A stretch of DNA of 64,000 nt. Source: JAJFKB01 sp965230515 (GTDB lineage: Bacteria; Pseudomonadota; Gammaproteobacteria; Pseudomonadales; IMCC2047). The notes beneath the pieces were generated by a model, which saw only the letters and a program-made list of their open reading frames with translations, had not been told where the DNA came from and did no database searches. How positions within the stretch are numbered: position 1 is the first letter of the stretch; each line of letters begins with the position of its first letter. The translations under genes were made by a program, and so were the position numbers. The stretch is from contig OZ246007.1 of NCBI GenBank assembly GCA_965230515.1, positions 3,472,001 through 3,536,000 of the forward strand. The letters run 5' to 3'. Positions 52,401 to 61,255 of the stretch are shown in pieces.

Positions 52401-53140
52401 CCGCGGAGAGAACTGAATCTCAGGCAGTAGAGCGACAACAGTCGTTTTGGGTCGTCGTGCCAGCCGCTGGTGTCGGCAAAAGGATGCGGGCAGATAAACC
52501 GAAACAGTATCTGCCTTTGGCTGGCAAAACTGTGTTGCAACATACCTTTGACCAATTGCTATCGCACCCTCGTGTAGCAGGTTTGGTTGTCGCGGTCGCT
52601 GAGGCTGACAAGTTATGGCATAAGTCGGGTTATGCCAATCAACCAAAAATACGTGTGGTTATCGGTGGAGAAGAGCGTTGCCACTCGGTGATCAATGGAC
52701 TTGATTTGTTAGCGGGCGATTTGGCGGAACAAAGTTGGGTGATGGTACATGATGTAGCAAGACCCTGTATTTCGCATAAGGATCTGGATCAGCTGATTGC
52801 AGCGACAGATTCGGCCATTGATGGTGCCGTACTGGGTGTTCCCGTGCGCGATACCATGAAACAGGTGAATGAGGCAGAGCAGGTATCCCGCACTGTTGAT
52901 CGCACTACGCTGTGGCATGCCTTTACACCTCAGGTTTTTCGCTTGGGCGAGCTCAAAAAAGCACTGGTCGACTGTGTGAAGGATCAACGTCTGGTGACGG
53001 ATGAATCGTCCGCGATGGAATCAATGGGATATCGCCCTTTGATGGTAAGAGGCAGTGAGACCAATATAAAAATTACGCAGCCTAATGATCTTATTATGGC
53101 GGAAGCTATTCTGCAGAGAATACAGGGGAGATCCATATAA
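52397..53140 (+). CDS. ispD: 2-C-methyl-D-erythritol 4-phosphate cytidylyltransferase
   Basis: MEP-pathway enzyme that adds CMP to methylerythritol phosphate. The 247 residues include the nucleotide loop VVPAAGVGKRMRADKPKQYLPL, VHDVARPC and GVPVRDTMKQ, and VTDESSAMESMG. ispF follows after one base, so the two consecutive-pathway enzymes are made together. Confidence 0.97.
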   Translation: MTAERTESQAVERQQSFWVVVPAAGVGKRMRADKPKQYLPLAGKTVLQHTFDQLLSHPRVAGLVVAVAEADKLWHKSGYANQPKIRVVIGGEERCHSVINGLDLLAGDLAEQSWVMVHDVARPCISHKDLDQLIAATDSAIDGAVLGVPVRDTMKQVNEAEQVSRTVDRTTLWHAFTPQVFRLGELKKALVDCVKDQRLVTDESSAMESMGYRPLMVRGSETNIKITQPNDLIMAEAILQRIQGRSI

Positions 53141-53141
53141 A

Positions 53142-53633
53142 ATGACGATCCGTGTTGGGCATGGTTTTGATGTGCATCGTTTTGATACTGACGTCCGGTC
53201 GGCGACAGAGATCAGGTTGGCAGGAGTATCCATCCCTTGTGAATTCACGTTGGTGGCACATTCCGATGGTGATGTGCTGATCCATGCACTCTGTGATGCC
53301 CTGCTCGGTGCTGCAGCCCTTGGTGATATTGGTGAACACTTTCCTGATTCGGATGATAGTTATAAGGATGCGGATAGCCGGGATCTGTTGCGCAGTGTGT
53401 TGGCCAAACTGAATCAGTTAGGATGGCAGGTGGTTAATGTCGATCTGACATTGGTGGCCGAAACCCCCAAAGTTTCAGCCTATAAGGAGCAAATGCGGAT
53501 TAGCCTGTCCAATGTGATGGCCTGCCAAATCTCTCAGATTAATATCAAGGCAACAACAACAGAGGGGCTGGGTTATACGGGTCGTAAGGAGGGTGTAGCC
53601 TGTCATGCCGTCGTATTAATCAGCAAGAGTTAG
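53142..53633 (+). CDS. ispF: 2-C-methyl-D-erythritol 2,4-cyclodiphosphate synthase
   Basis: Trimeric MEP-pathway enzyme that cyclises CDP-ME 2-phosphate with loss of CMP. The 163 residues show the zinc-site VGHGFDVHRF, HSDGDVLIHALCDALLGA, DIGEHFPDSD and ATTTEGLGYTGRKEG. ATG 53142 starts one base after the ispD stop. Length is normal. Confidence 0.97.
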   Translation: MTIRVGHGFDVHRFDTDVRSATEIRLAGVSIPCEFTLVAHSDGDVLIHALCDALLGAAALGDIGEHFPDSDDSYKDADSRDLLRSVLAKLNQLGWQVVNVDLTLVAETPKVSAYKEQMRISLSNVMACQISQINIKATTTEGLGYTGRKEGVACHAVVLISKS

Positions 53634-53639
53634 TCACCT

Positions 53640-54680
53640 TTGTCGCATCCTACCGAGTCAGCCTGTGATTACCCGATGGAATTTGAGTTTGCATATGGCG
53701 TACCGCCATGCAGAGCACTCATTCGGGCAAAGCCTGAGCATTTTGTTGTTCAGGAGATACTGGGCTTCTCTCTTTCCGGTGAGGGTGAACATACCTTTCT
53801 GAAGCTTCAGAAAACAGGGTTGAACACCGATTATTTGGTAGAACAGGTATCCCGTTTGGCGGGCGTTCGAAAAATGGATATCGGTTATGCTGGAATGAAA
53901 GACCGGCAGGCGGTTACCAGTCAGTGGTTTAGCGTGTATCTGCCCGGCAAAGAGGGCCCTGATTGGCGCCGGCTTGAGGAAATTCCCGGTGTGAAGCTTT
54001 TACAGTTGGGCCGGCATACACAAAAACTGCGTCGAGGTCAGCATTCGGGAAACCGTTTTTGTATTCGGCTCAGCCAGCTTGTCGATGAACCTAGTGATCT
54101 GATTGGCCGGTTGAATTTGATCAGTAGGGGTGTGCCAAACTATTTCGGGCCACAGCGGTTTGGTCAAAATGGTGGTAATCTGGTGGCTGCCGACAAAATG
54201 CTAAAAAGAGAGATTAAGCCGCCGGGTAGACATTTAAAAGGTATTTACCTTTCTTCTGCGCGCTCATACCTCTTTAATTTAGTGTTATCCGAGCGGGTTG
54301 CAGATGGCAGTTGGTTAGTAGCCGAAACGGGTGACTGGTTGGCGAATACGGGTGTCTATAGGCAGAGAGAGTTTCCGACAGGGCCGCTTTGGGGCAGGGG
54401 GCGTATTGCTACTGAGAGCCGTATTGCATCGATTGAAAACAAAGTGGCTCACCGTTTTCCGCAATGGCATCATGGGCTTGAACATTCTGGTTTACAACAG
54501 CAACGCAGGCCGTTATGTTTGTTGCCAGAGGCGTTGCAGTGGTCCATAAACGGGGATGAGTTAGAGCTTGAATTTGTATTGCCACCTGGTGGTTATGCGA
54601 CGAGCGTAATCAGAGAGTTGTGTGCATACCAAGATGGTGGAAAACAGCGGGCCAATATACCAAGGGGCGAGTCGAGTTGA
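53640..54680 (+). CDS. truD: tRNA pseudouridine(13) synthase
   Basis: Modifies U13 in tRNA-Glu. The 346 residues include PEHFVVQEILGFSLSGEGEH, the catalytic Asp in GYAGMKDRQAVTSQWF, and GVPNYFGPQRFGQNGGN with the TRUD insertion domain. The start is taken as TTG 53640 (six bases after ispF); the ATG at 53676 is also possible. surE, which normally follows truD, is absent; pcm comes next. Confidence 0.95.
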   Translation: MSHPTESACDYPMEFEFAYGVPPCRALIRAKPEHFVVQEILGFSLSGEGEHTFLKLQKTGLNTDYLVEQVSRLAGVRKMDIGYAGMKDRQAVTSQWFSVYLPGKEGPDWRRLEEIPGVKLLQLGRHTQKLRRGQHSGNRFCIRLSQLVDEPSDLIGRLNLISRGVPNYFGPQRFGQNGGNLVAADKMLKREIKPPGRHLKGIYLSSARSYLFNLVLSERVADGSWLVAETGDWLANTGVYRQREFPTGPLWGRGRIATESRIASIENKVAHRFPQWHHGLEHSGLQQQRRPLCLLPEALQWSINGDELELEFVLPPGGYATSVIRELCAYQDGGKQRANIPRGESS

Positions 54681-54694
54681 TTAGAAGCAGGCAA

Positions 54695-55345
54695 ATGAGC
54701 GGGATCGGTATGACCTCCCAGCGTACGCGTGACCGGCTAATAAAGCGGTTACGCCGGGAGGGGATCGCTAACGAAGCGGTGCTTGAAGTGATGCTGAATA
54801 CCCCCCGTCATATTTTTGTGGATGAAGCGCTGGCACACCGCGCATACGAAGATACGGCGCTTCCGATTGGTTATAACCAGACATTATCGCAGCCCTATAT
54901 TGTGGCGCGAATGACAGAAGCTCTGCTTGCCAATGGCCCGGTTAAACGGGTTCTGGAAGTAGGCACTGGTTCAGGCTATCAGACAGCAATATTGGCGCAA
55001 CTGGTTGACCAGGTCTTTAGTGTGGAACGAATTCTCCCCCTACAGGAGATGGCAAGAGAGCGTATGGGAGTTCTGGGTTTGCGGAATGTCAAAATGAAAC
55101 ACGCGGATGGTGGTATGGGATGGCCGGAGAAATCTCCGTTTGACGGGATTATTGTTACCGCCGCACCACGGGAATTGCCTGGTGAGTTGATCGAACAATT
55201 AGGGCCGGAGGGTAGACTGGTGATTCCGGTCGGACCTGAACGGGACCAGGATCTGGTGCTGGTTACCAAGAAAGGTGGTGAGCAGAAACGGGAAGTGTTG
55301 GAACCGGTCAGGTTTGTGCCCCTCCTTAGCGGTGCGGTTCGCTAG
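54695..55345 (+). CDS. pcm: Protein-L-isoaspartate O-methyltransferase
   Basis: Repairs isoaspartyl residues in aged proteins using SAM. The 216-residue chain has PRHIFVDEALAHRAYEDTALPIG, the SAM motif VLEVGTGSGYQTAIL, and IIVTAAPRELP, and ends with VRFVPLLSG. Start candidates are TTG 54677 (good AGGGG spacing), ATG 54695 and ATG 54710; 54695 fits family length. In most relatives surE is immediately upstream and coupled, but here truD is. Confidence 0.94.
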   Translation: MSGIGMTSQRTRDRLIKRLRREGIANEAVLEVMLNTPRHIFVDEALAHRAYEDTALPIGYNQTLSQPYIVARMTEALLANGPVKRVLEVGTGSGYQTAILAQLVDQVFSVERILPLQEMARERMGVLGLRNVKMKHADGGMGWPEKSPFDGIIVTAAPRELPGELIEQLGPEGRLVIPVGPERDQDLVLVTKKGGEQKREVLEPVRFVPLLSGAVR

Positions 55346-55357
55346 CCCGGCTCGCTC

Positions 55358-56269
55358 ATGTCCAAATCCACTAGTAATCAAGGGCTTTTTCTAAGAGGTA
55401 TGGCGATGGGTGCTGCCGATGTGGTGCCCGGAGTTTCGGGTGGCACAGTTGCCTTTATAACCGGTATTTACGAACGACTGATCGACGCTTTGGGTGCGGT
55501 TAATCTGCATTTTATTCGGTTGCTGATTGGTGGGCAGTGGCAGTCAGCCTGGCGCCATATAGACGGCACATTCCTTCTGTTGGTATTCGGCGGTGTTCTG
55601 GTCAGCGTCATATCGCTGGCAAAACTGATGAGTTGGCTTTTGGTTAATCAACCAAAAATGATCTGGTCCTATTTTTTTGGCCTGATACTGGCTTCGGTGG
55701 TTTATCTGGCAGGGCAGGTACAACTCAGGCAATGGCAGAACCTGGTGATGTTTATATTGGGGAGTGTGGTCGCCTATCAAATTACATTGATTGCGCCGGT
55801 TCAGGTGGAGCCGACGGGTCTGACCATTTTTGGTGCAGGAGCGATTGCGATTTGTGCCATGATTCTGCCAGGTATTTCGGGTAGTTTCATACTCGTTATA
55901 CTTGGTATGTATGAGCCTATTATTAATGCACTAAAGGCCTTTGATGGATCAGTGCTTGGCTTGTTTGTGCTGGGTTGTATAACCGGTCTGTTGAGTTTTA
56001 CACACCTGCTCTCCTGGTTGTTGCACCGTTACCATGAACTGGTTTTGGCGTTGCTGACGGGATTTATGCTGGGATCGCTTAATAAAGTCTGGCCCTGGAA
56101 ACACACGGATAACGTGGCCGGAAAATTAATCGAACGTAATCTGGGGCCGGGTCAGTATGAAACGCTGGTGCAGGCTGATGCCCAGGTACTCATAGTGGTT
56201 GCTATGGTGACCATTGGATTGTTGACAGTTTATGCCATTAATTATGCGGGTAATGTGCGCTCGCGCTAG
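55358..56269 (+). CDS. DUF368 (undecaprenyl-phosphate translocase-type) membrane protein
   Basis: A 303-residue inner-membrane protein with eight or so helices. It opens with FLRGMAMGAADVVPGVSGGTVAFITGIY, typical of DUF368; a second copy of the motif, ICAMILPGISGSFILVILGMY, lies in the second half. DUF368 members (PopT in Vibrio) were shown to recycle undecaprenyl phosphate across the membrane. The pcm-DUF368-nlpD order is common in this group. nlpD begins within its last codons. Confidence 0.92.
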   Translation: MSKSTSNQGLFLRGMAMGAADVVPGVSGGTVAFITGIYERLIDALGAVNLHFIRLLIGGQWQSAWRHIDGTFLLLVFGGVLVSVISLAKLMSWLLVNQPKMIWSYFFGLILASVVYLAGQVQLRQWQNLVMFILGSVVAYQITLIAPVQVEPTGLTIFGAGAIAICAMILPGISGSFILVILGMYEPIINALKAFDGSVLGLFVLGCITGLLSFTHLLSWLLHRYHELVLALLTGFMLGSLNKVWPWKHTDNVAGKLIERNLGPGQYETLVQADAQVLIVVAMVTIGLLTVYAINYAGNVRSR

Positions 56270-57005
56270 CCTGCTAGTCGCAGGGTTTTGTGTTGCGTTA
56301 ATGATGCTGGCGGGATGCGTGAGCCATAACCACGCTCCGGTACGTGACCTGGAAAAGCCGCGCAAGATTACCTGGGGGCATCATCGCGTTGTTCAGGGGG
56401 ATACCCTTTACTCGATCGCCTGGCGCTATGGTTGGGACTATCAGGCGCTTGCCAGAGCCAACCGTATATCTAAACCCTATCTCCTGAAGCCGGGCCAGGT
56501 TATCTATCTAAATCGCCGGTCCAGTGAGCGTGGCAAGAGCTCTGCAAACAAAAAAGTGGTTGCGCGTAAACCGGCAGAAAAAAAGGGCAAGGTGGCGAAG
56601 CCCAAACCGACTGGTGACGTAGTGAAGCGAAAGATGAACTGGAGCTGGCCCGCTTCGGGTTCATTGGTAGGCAGGTTTTCAAGGTGGGGAGAGAACAAAG
56701 GTATTGATATAGCGGTCAAAGGTAACAATGCAGTTCGCTCGGCGGCAGATGGTATTGTGGTTTATGCCGGTAACGGCCTGATAGGGTACGGAAATCTGAT
56801 CATTATTAAACACAATGATACCTACTTAAGTGCGTATGCGAATAATAGAACGATACTGGTCAAGGAACAAAAGAGTGTTAAAGTTGGAGAGAAAATTGCC
56901 GAAATAGGAGGTAATGGCGCCAGGAAAAGCAGCCTTCATTTCGAGATCCGCAAGAATGGTAAACCGGTTGACCCGTTAATCTATCTGCCGAAATCCAAAG
57001 GCTAA
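56253..57005 (+). CDS. nlpD: Murein hydrolase activator NlpD
   Basis: An outer-membrane lipoprotein that activates AmiC-type amidases for daughter-cell separation. The signal peptide ends at the lipobox LMMLAGC (C22). A LysM domain follows (HRVVQGDTLYSIAWRYGWDY, VIYLN), then a basic linker (RKPAEKKGKVAKPK), and a C-terminal LytM/M23 domain (GIDIAVKGNNAVRSAADGIVVYAG to LHFEIRKNGKPVDP) lacking the complete zinc-ligand set, as in activating rather than lytic members. It overlaps the DUF368 gene; the start may also be 56232 or 56244. Confidence 0.94.
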   Translation: MCARASLLVAGFCVALMMLAGCVSHNHAPVRDLEKPRKITWGHHRVVQGDTLYSIAWRYGWDYQALARANRISKPYLLKPGQVIYLNRRSSERGKSSANKKVVARKPAEKKGKVAKPKPTGDVVKRKMNWSWPASGSLVGRFSRWGENKGIDIAVKGNNAVRSAADGIVVYAGNGLIGYGNLIIIKHNDTYLSAYANNRTILVKEQKSVKVGEKIAEIGGNGARKSSLHFEIRKNGKPVDPLIYLPKSKG

Positions 57006-57021
57006 ACAATAAGGAGTTACA

Positions 57022-57087
57022 GTGGTTTTGATTGAAGTTACATTAAGTGATTTATATAACATGGTGAAAAAACGTGACTTTTTTTAA
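57022..57087 (+). CDS. Candidate 21-codon leader ORF between nlpD and rpoS
   Basis: GTG 57022 is preceded by AAGGAG at a five- to six-base spacing, an almost ideal ribosome site. The frame runs 21 codons (MVLIEVTLSDLYNMVKKRDFF) to TAA 57085-57087. The stop lies inside a perfect 16-base palindrome, CTTTTTTTAAAAAAAG (57078-57093). It could be a translated leader coupling nlpD readthrough to rpoS, or just a chance match; no known leader peptide is recognised. Confidence 0.35.
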   Translation: MVLIEVTLSDLYNMVKKRDFF

Positions 57088-57094
57088 AAAAAGA

Positions 57095-57124
57095 TTGATA
57101 ATTTATAGCTATGTGAGATATAAA
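57095..57124 (+). promoter_or_regulatory. Candidate rpoS-proximal promoter
   Basis: TTGATA (57095-57100), 18 bases and TATAAA (57119-57124) form a plausible sigma-70 promoter 47 bases before the rpoS start, directly downstream of the A/T palindrome (57078-57093). In E. coli and Pseudomonas the main rpoS promoters lie within nlpD, so this would be an additional one. Confidence 0.4.
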
Positions 57125-57170
57125 TTACCTGTAGCGTGTGTGCTCCAGTATATAAAAAAAGGAAACGGCG

Positions 57171-58121
57171 ATGGATAAGTCAGAAAAAGTTGTCGCAGAT
57201 AAAAAGAATAAAGAGGAAAGTGATGTGCTGACCGAGAGCCCGGTAGACAAACAGGAAGCAATAATTAGTAAGGATTTGGGTAATCAAAAGACGTTGGATG
57301 CTACCCAGCTATACCTCAACGAAATCGGTTTTTCTCCGCTTCTGAATGCCGAGGAGGAAGTGTATTTCTCCAGGCTTGCATTAAAGGGAGACGAAGCTGC
57401 CCGTAAGCGGATGATCGAAAGCAACTTGCGTTTGGTGGTTAAAATTGCGCGTCGCTATATCAATCGAGGTCTGACGCTACTGGATTTGATTGAAGAGGGA
57501 AATCTTGGTCTGATTCGGGCGGTGGAAAAATTTGACCCGGAACGGGGCTTTCGTTTTTCAACCTATGCAACCTGGTGGATTCGTCAGACCATTGAGCGGG
57601 CATTGATGAATCAGACCCGAACCATACGTTTGCCAATACATGTGGTTAAAGAACTTAATGTTTATCTGCGAGCGGCGCGAGAGTTAACACAAAAACTGGA
57701 CCATGAGCCCAGGCCGGAAGAGATAGCTGAAATGCTTGATCGCCCGGTTCAGGATGTAAAAAGAATGCTCAGTCTCAATGAGCGGGTCACTTCAGTGGAT
57801 GTTCCGATGGGACCAGACTCTGACAAATCCATGGTTGAGAATATTACCGGGGAAGCGGTAACAGATCCCTCAGAGTTACTGCAAAGTAGTAATTTGCATG
57901 GCAATTTGACGGGTTGGTTGTCAGAACTTTCATCCAAACAGCGTGAGGTAATCGCCAGACGTTTCGGATTGTTAGGCTATGAGATGAGCACACTTGAAGA
58001 GGTGGGCCATGAAATTGGACTTACTCGTGAACGGGTGCGTCAAATTCAGGTTGAGGCGCTGAAACGATTGCGCAGCATTATGGAAAAAGAGGGCCTGAGT
58101 GGAGAAACAATTTTTAGCTAA
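57171..58121 (+). CDS. rpoS: Stationary-phase sigma factor RpoS
   Basis: A 316-residue group 2 sigma factor for general stress and stationary phase. Region 1.2 begins TQLYLNEIGFSPLL; region 2 is IESNLRLVVKIARRYINRGL, DLIEEGNLGLIRAVEKFDPERG and FSTYATWWIRQTIERA; region 4 is LEEVGHEIGLTRERVRQIQ. AGGAAA precedes ATG 57171 by seven bases. It follows nlpD as in most gammaproteobacteria and ends before a strong terminator. Confidence 0.98.
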   Translation: MDKSEKVVADKKNKEESDVLTESPVDKQEAIISKDLGNQKTLDATQLYLNEIGFSPLLNAEEEVYFSRLALKGDEAARKRMIESNLRLVVKIARRYINRGLTLLDLIEEGNLGLIRAVEKFDPERGFRFSTYATWWIRQTIERALMNQTRTIRLPIHVVKELNVYLRAARELTQKLDHEPRPEEIAEMLDRPVQDVKRMLSLNERVTSVDVPMGPDSDKSMVENITGEAVTDPSELLQSSNLHGNLTGWLSELSSKQREVIARRFGLLGYEMSTLEEVGHEIGLTRERVRQIQVEALKRLRSIMEKEGLSGETIFS

Positions 58122-58141
58122 GGTGAGCTTTTCAAAAAAAA

Positions 58142-58168
58142 GGGTGGCTAAAAAGCCACCCTTTTTTT
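58142..58168. terminator. Bidirectional intrinsic terminator between rpoS and fdxA
   Basis: GGGTGGCT (58142-58149), loop AAAA, AGCCACCC (58154-58161), then seven Ts (58162-58168); on the other side eight As precede the stem, so it can stop transcription from both directions. It lies between the convergent rpoS and fdxA genes. This is the clearest terminator in the window. Confidence 0.93.
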
Positions 58169-58181
58169 GTGGGGCTAAAAA

Positions 58182-58505
58182 CTAGCGCTCCAATTGGGCA
58201 AGTTTTCCGGGTTTTCCATCCCACTCTTCAGCGTCAGCAGGTGGATCCTTGCGTTCTGTAATATTAGGCCAGGTTTCTGCCAGTTCAGCATTAATCTCGA
58301 TAAACTCGTTCTGATCTGAGGGAAGCTCATCTTCAGAAAAAATTGCTTCCGCCGGACATTCAGGCTCACATAATGCGCAATCGATACACTCATCCGGGTG
58401 AATGACCAGAAAGTTGGGTCCTTCATAGAAACAATCGACCGGACAGACTTCAACGCAATCTGTGTATTTACATTTAATACAGTTTTCGGTGACAACAAAG
58501 GTCAT
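58182..58505 (-). CDS. fdxA: 7Fe ferredoxin FdxA
   Basis: A 107-residue ferredoxin with one [3Fe-4S] and one [4Fe-4S] cluster. Cysteines C9, C17 and C50 should bind the 3Fe cluster and C21, C40, C43, C46 the 4Fe cluster, as in Azotobacter ferredoxin I; C12 and C25 are extra. The C-terminal extension (EEWDGKPGKLAQLER) is also conserved in FdxA. Gene order rpoS-fdxA-mutS is the one found in Pseudomonas. Confidence 0.96.
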   Translation of the reverse strand: MTFVVTENCIKCKYTDCVEVCPVDCFYEGPNFLVIHPDECIDCALCEPECPAEAIFSEDELPSDQNEFIEINAELAETWPNITERKDPPADAEEWDGKPGKLAQLER

Positions 58506-58585
58506 AAAAGAGAGTCTCCATAGCGCACTTGAGAATAACGCGACATTCTAATTTCCGCAGCGCAAATACACAAGCATCTTTTGCC

Positions 58586-61168
58586 TTACAACTTCTTTAA
58601 ATCATAGATTAATTGCAGGGCATCACGTGGAGTTAAGCTGTCCGGGTCAATGTCATTGAGTCGCTCGACTGCCGGATGCGGCTGAGAAGCGCTGAATAGG
58701 TCGGGCTGTTTGTTGGGGCTATTATCTATGTGCAACTTAAAACTGGCTTCGCTTTGTTCCAGTTCCGCCAGTTTTTGTTTGGCTTCCTGAATCACTTCAT
58801 AGGGTACCCCTGCGAGTTGCGCCACCTGCAGGCCATAACTTTGGCTGGCCGGTCCAGCCTGTACCTTGTGCAGGAAAACAATATGATCTTCATACTCGGT
58901 CGCATCCAGGTGGACATTGAGTGCCGTTGAAGCCACTTCTGGCAGGCTGGTTAGCTCAAAATAGTGAGTTGCAAACAGGGTATAGGGCTTTATTCTGGTG
59001 GCGAGGTGGTTCGCGCTTGACCAGGCCAGCGAAAGCCCGTCAAAGGTGCTGGTACCCCTGCCAACCTCATCCATCAGGATCAGGCTGTTGGATGTTGCAT
59101 TGTGCAGAATGTTTGCGGTTTCTGTCATTTCAACCATAAAGGTTGAGCGGCCACCGGCCAGGTCATCTGACGAGCCCATGCGGGTGAAGATGCGATCAAC
59201 AGGCCCCAGCACGACTTTATTTGCTGGCACATAGCTGCCTATGCACGCTAGTAAAACAATCAGTGCGGTCTGTCTCATATAGGTCGATTTACCGCCCATA
59301 TTGGGTCCGGTAATGATCAACATTCGTCGCTCGTTGGACAGTTCTAGATCGTTCGGCACAAACGGTGTGTCCTGAAGCTGCTCTACCACAATGTGTCGAC
59401 CCTGCTCAATAGTGATGCCGGGATCCGTTGTTAATTGCGGTGCGGACAGGTTCAGGGTATCTGCCCTTTCTGCAAGGTTAACCAGAACATCCAGTTCAGC
59501 CAGTCCTGCAGCGGAATCCTGTAATGGACCTAGGTGCTCAGCCAGTTGTTCGATGAGTGCTTCATAGAGCATTTTTTCTCGTGCCAATGCGCGACTTTTG
59601 CTGCTCAGGGCTTTGTCTTCGAACTCTTTAAGCTCGGGTGTGATAAACCGTTCTGCATTTTTCAGCGTTTGACGGCGAATATAATCCGCAGGGGCTTGTG
59701 CCGATTGTAGGCGGCTGATTTCGATATAGTAACCATGTACCCTGTTATATCCGACCTTGAGGGTGCTGATTCCGGTTCGCTCTTTCTCTCGGGTTTCCAG
59801 GTCAACGAGAAATTGCCCGGCATTTTCACTGAGCCCTCTGAGTTCATCAAGTTCGGCATCAAATCCGGCGGCTATTACGCCACCGTCCCGAATCACTACC
59901 GGCGGATTGTCAATAATCGCATCTGCCAATAGCTTTTCCAAAACCGGGAAACTACCGATGGTAGCGGCGAGCTCGGTTAATAGAGGTGCTTCCATTGCCG
60001 CAAGTAACTCAATAATACCGGGTAGCTGTATAAAGGCTTCTCGTAGTTTTAGCAAGTCTCTGGGGCGCGCTGACCTTAGTGCAACCCGAGCCAGAATTCG
60101 CTCAATATCGCCTACCTGCTGTAACCCTTGATGCAGCGGTTCCCAGAGGTATCGGGCTAGCAGGTCTGCAACAGCCTGTTGTCGCTTTTTAAGCAGGGAA
60201 TGATCGCATAAAGGTCTGTGAATCCATCTTGCCAATAGGCGACTGCCCATTGGAGTGGCCGTGCAATCCAGGACGGAAACCAGTGTCTTGTCCTTGCCTC
60301 CTGTAAGATTGGTATCCAGCTCGAGATTACGCCGTGTTGCGGCATCCAGAATAACGCTCTGTTCCCGGTGCTCAACACTGATACTACGGATGTGGGGTAA
60401 AGCAGTACGCTGCGTATCACGCGCATATTGCAACAAACATCCGGCGGCCTGAAGTGCAACGGTCAATGTCTCGCAGCCAAAGCCGGCCAGATCCCTGGTG
60501 TTAAACTGTTGATTGAGTAGCCTTAGCGCGGTATCAGAATCAAAGTTCCAGGGTGGTTGTTTCCTCAAGCCAGGCCGGTCCGACCAGGTGGGATCCAGTT
60601 CTGATTCTTCATCGACCAGCAGTTCTGCAGGTCTGATTCGCTCAAGTTCACTCAGCAGGGCATCCGAACCGTTCACTTCAACAACATTGAATCGTCCGCT
60701 GCTGATATCGAGTACTGCAATACCGATCAGGCCTTGCCAGCCGGATTCTGTGTAGACAGCAGCCAGCAGGTTGTCACTCCGTTCGTCGAGGTAGGCATCG
60801 TCACTGAGTGTGCCCGGTGTAATGATGCGCACTACCTGTCTTTCAACGGGTCCTTTGGAGGAGGCAGGATCACCAATCTGCTCACAGATGGCGATGGACT
60901 CTCCGGCGCGAACCAATTTGGCAATGTATGCGTCTGCCGAGTGATAGGGAATACCGGCCATCGGGATGGGTTGGCCTGCCGATTTGCCTCGCGCGGTTAA
61001 CGTGATATCCATCAATGCGGCAGCTTTTTTTGCATCATCAAAGAATAGTTCGTAAAAATCTCCCATTCGATAAAACAGGAGTTCGTTTGCATGCTCCGCT
61101 TTTATTTTCAAATACTGCCGCATCATCGGCGTATGTTGTAGCTTTTTGTCGGTGGCTGCGGTTACCAT
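58586..61168 (-). CDS. mutS: DNA mismatch repair protein MutS
   Basis: An 860-residue mismatch sensor. Seen are the mismatch-binding F-x-E motif in MGDFYELFFDDAK, the connector, lever and clamp regions, and the C-terminal ATPase with Walker A GPNMGGKST, Walker B LILMDEVGRGTSTFDG and FATHYFELTSL. Length and domains match full MutS1. No damage to key residues was seen. Confidence 0.97.
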   Translation of the reverse strand: MVTAATDKKLQHTPMMRQYLKIKAEHANELLFYRMGDFYELFFDDAKKAAALMDITLTARGKSAGQPIPMAGIPYHSADAYIAKLVRAGESIAICEQIGDPASSKGPVERQVVRIITPGTLSDDAYLDERSDNLLAAVYTESGWQGLIGIAVLDISSGRFNVVEVNGSDALLSELERIRPAELLVDEESELDPTWSDRPGLRKQPPWNFDSDTALRLLNQQFNTRDLAGFGCETLTVALQAAGCLLQYARDTQRTALPHIRSISVEHREQSVILDAATRRNLELDTNLTGGKDKTLVSVLDCTATPMGSRLLARWIHRPLCDHSLLKKRQQAVADLLARYLWEPLHQGLQQVGDIERILARVALRSARPRDLLKLREAFIQLPGIIELLAAMEAPLLTELAATIGSFPVLEKLLADAIIDNPPVVIRDGGVIAAGFDAELDELRGLSENAGQFLVDLETREKERTGISTLKVGYNRVHGYYIEISRLQSAQAPADYIRRQTLKNAERFITPELKEFEDKALSSKSRALAREKMLYEALIEQLAEHLGPLQDSAAGLAELDVLVNLAERADTLNLSAPQLTTDPGITIEQGRHIVVEQLQDTPFVPNDLELSNERRMLIITGPNMGGKSTYMRQTALIVLLACIGSYVPANKVVLGPVDRIFTRMGSSDDLAGGRSTFMVEMTETANILHNATSNSLILMDEVGRGTSTFDGLSLAWSSANHLATRIKPYTLFATHYFELTSLPEVASTALNVHLDATEYEDHIVFLHKVQAGPASQSYGLQVAQLAGVPYEVIQEAKQKLAELEQSEASFKLHIDNSPNKQPDLFSASQPHPAVERLNDIDPDSLTPRDALQLIYDLKKL

Positions 61169-61255
61169 TATCAGTTGCTTCTGGTTTTCGAAAAGAAACC
61201 GATTTTACGTGATAAAGTGATCAGATATAAGCGCTAATTGGAGAACAGTTTCCAG

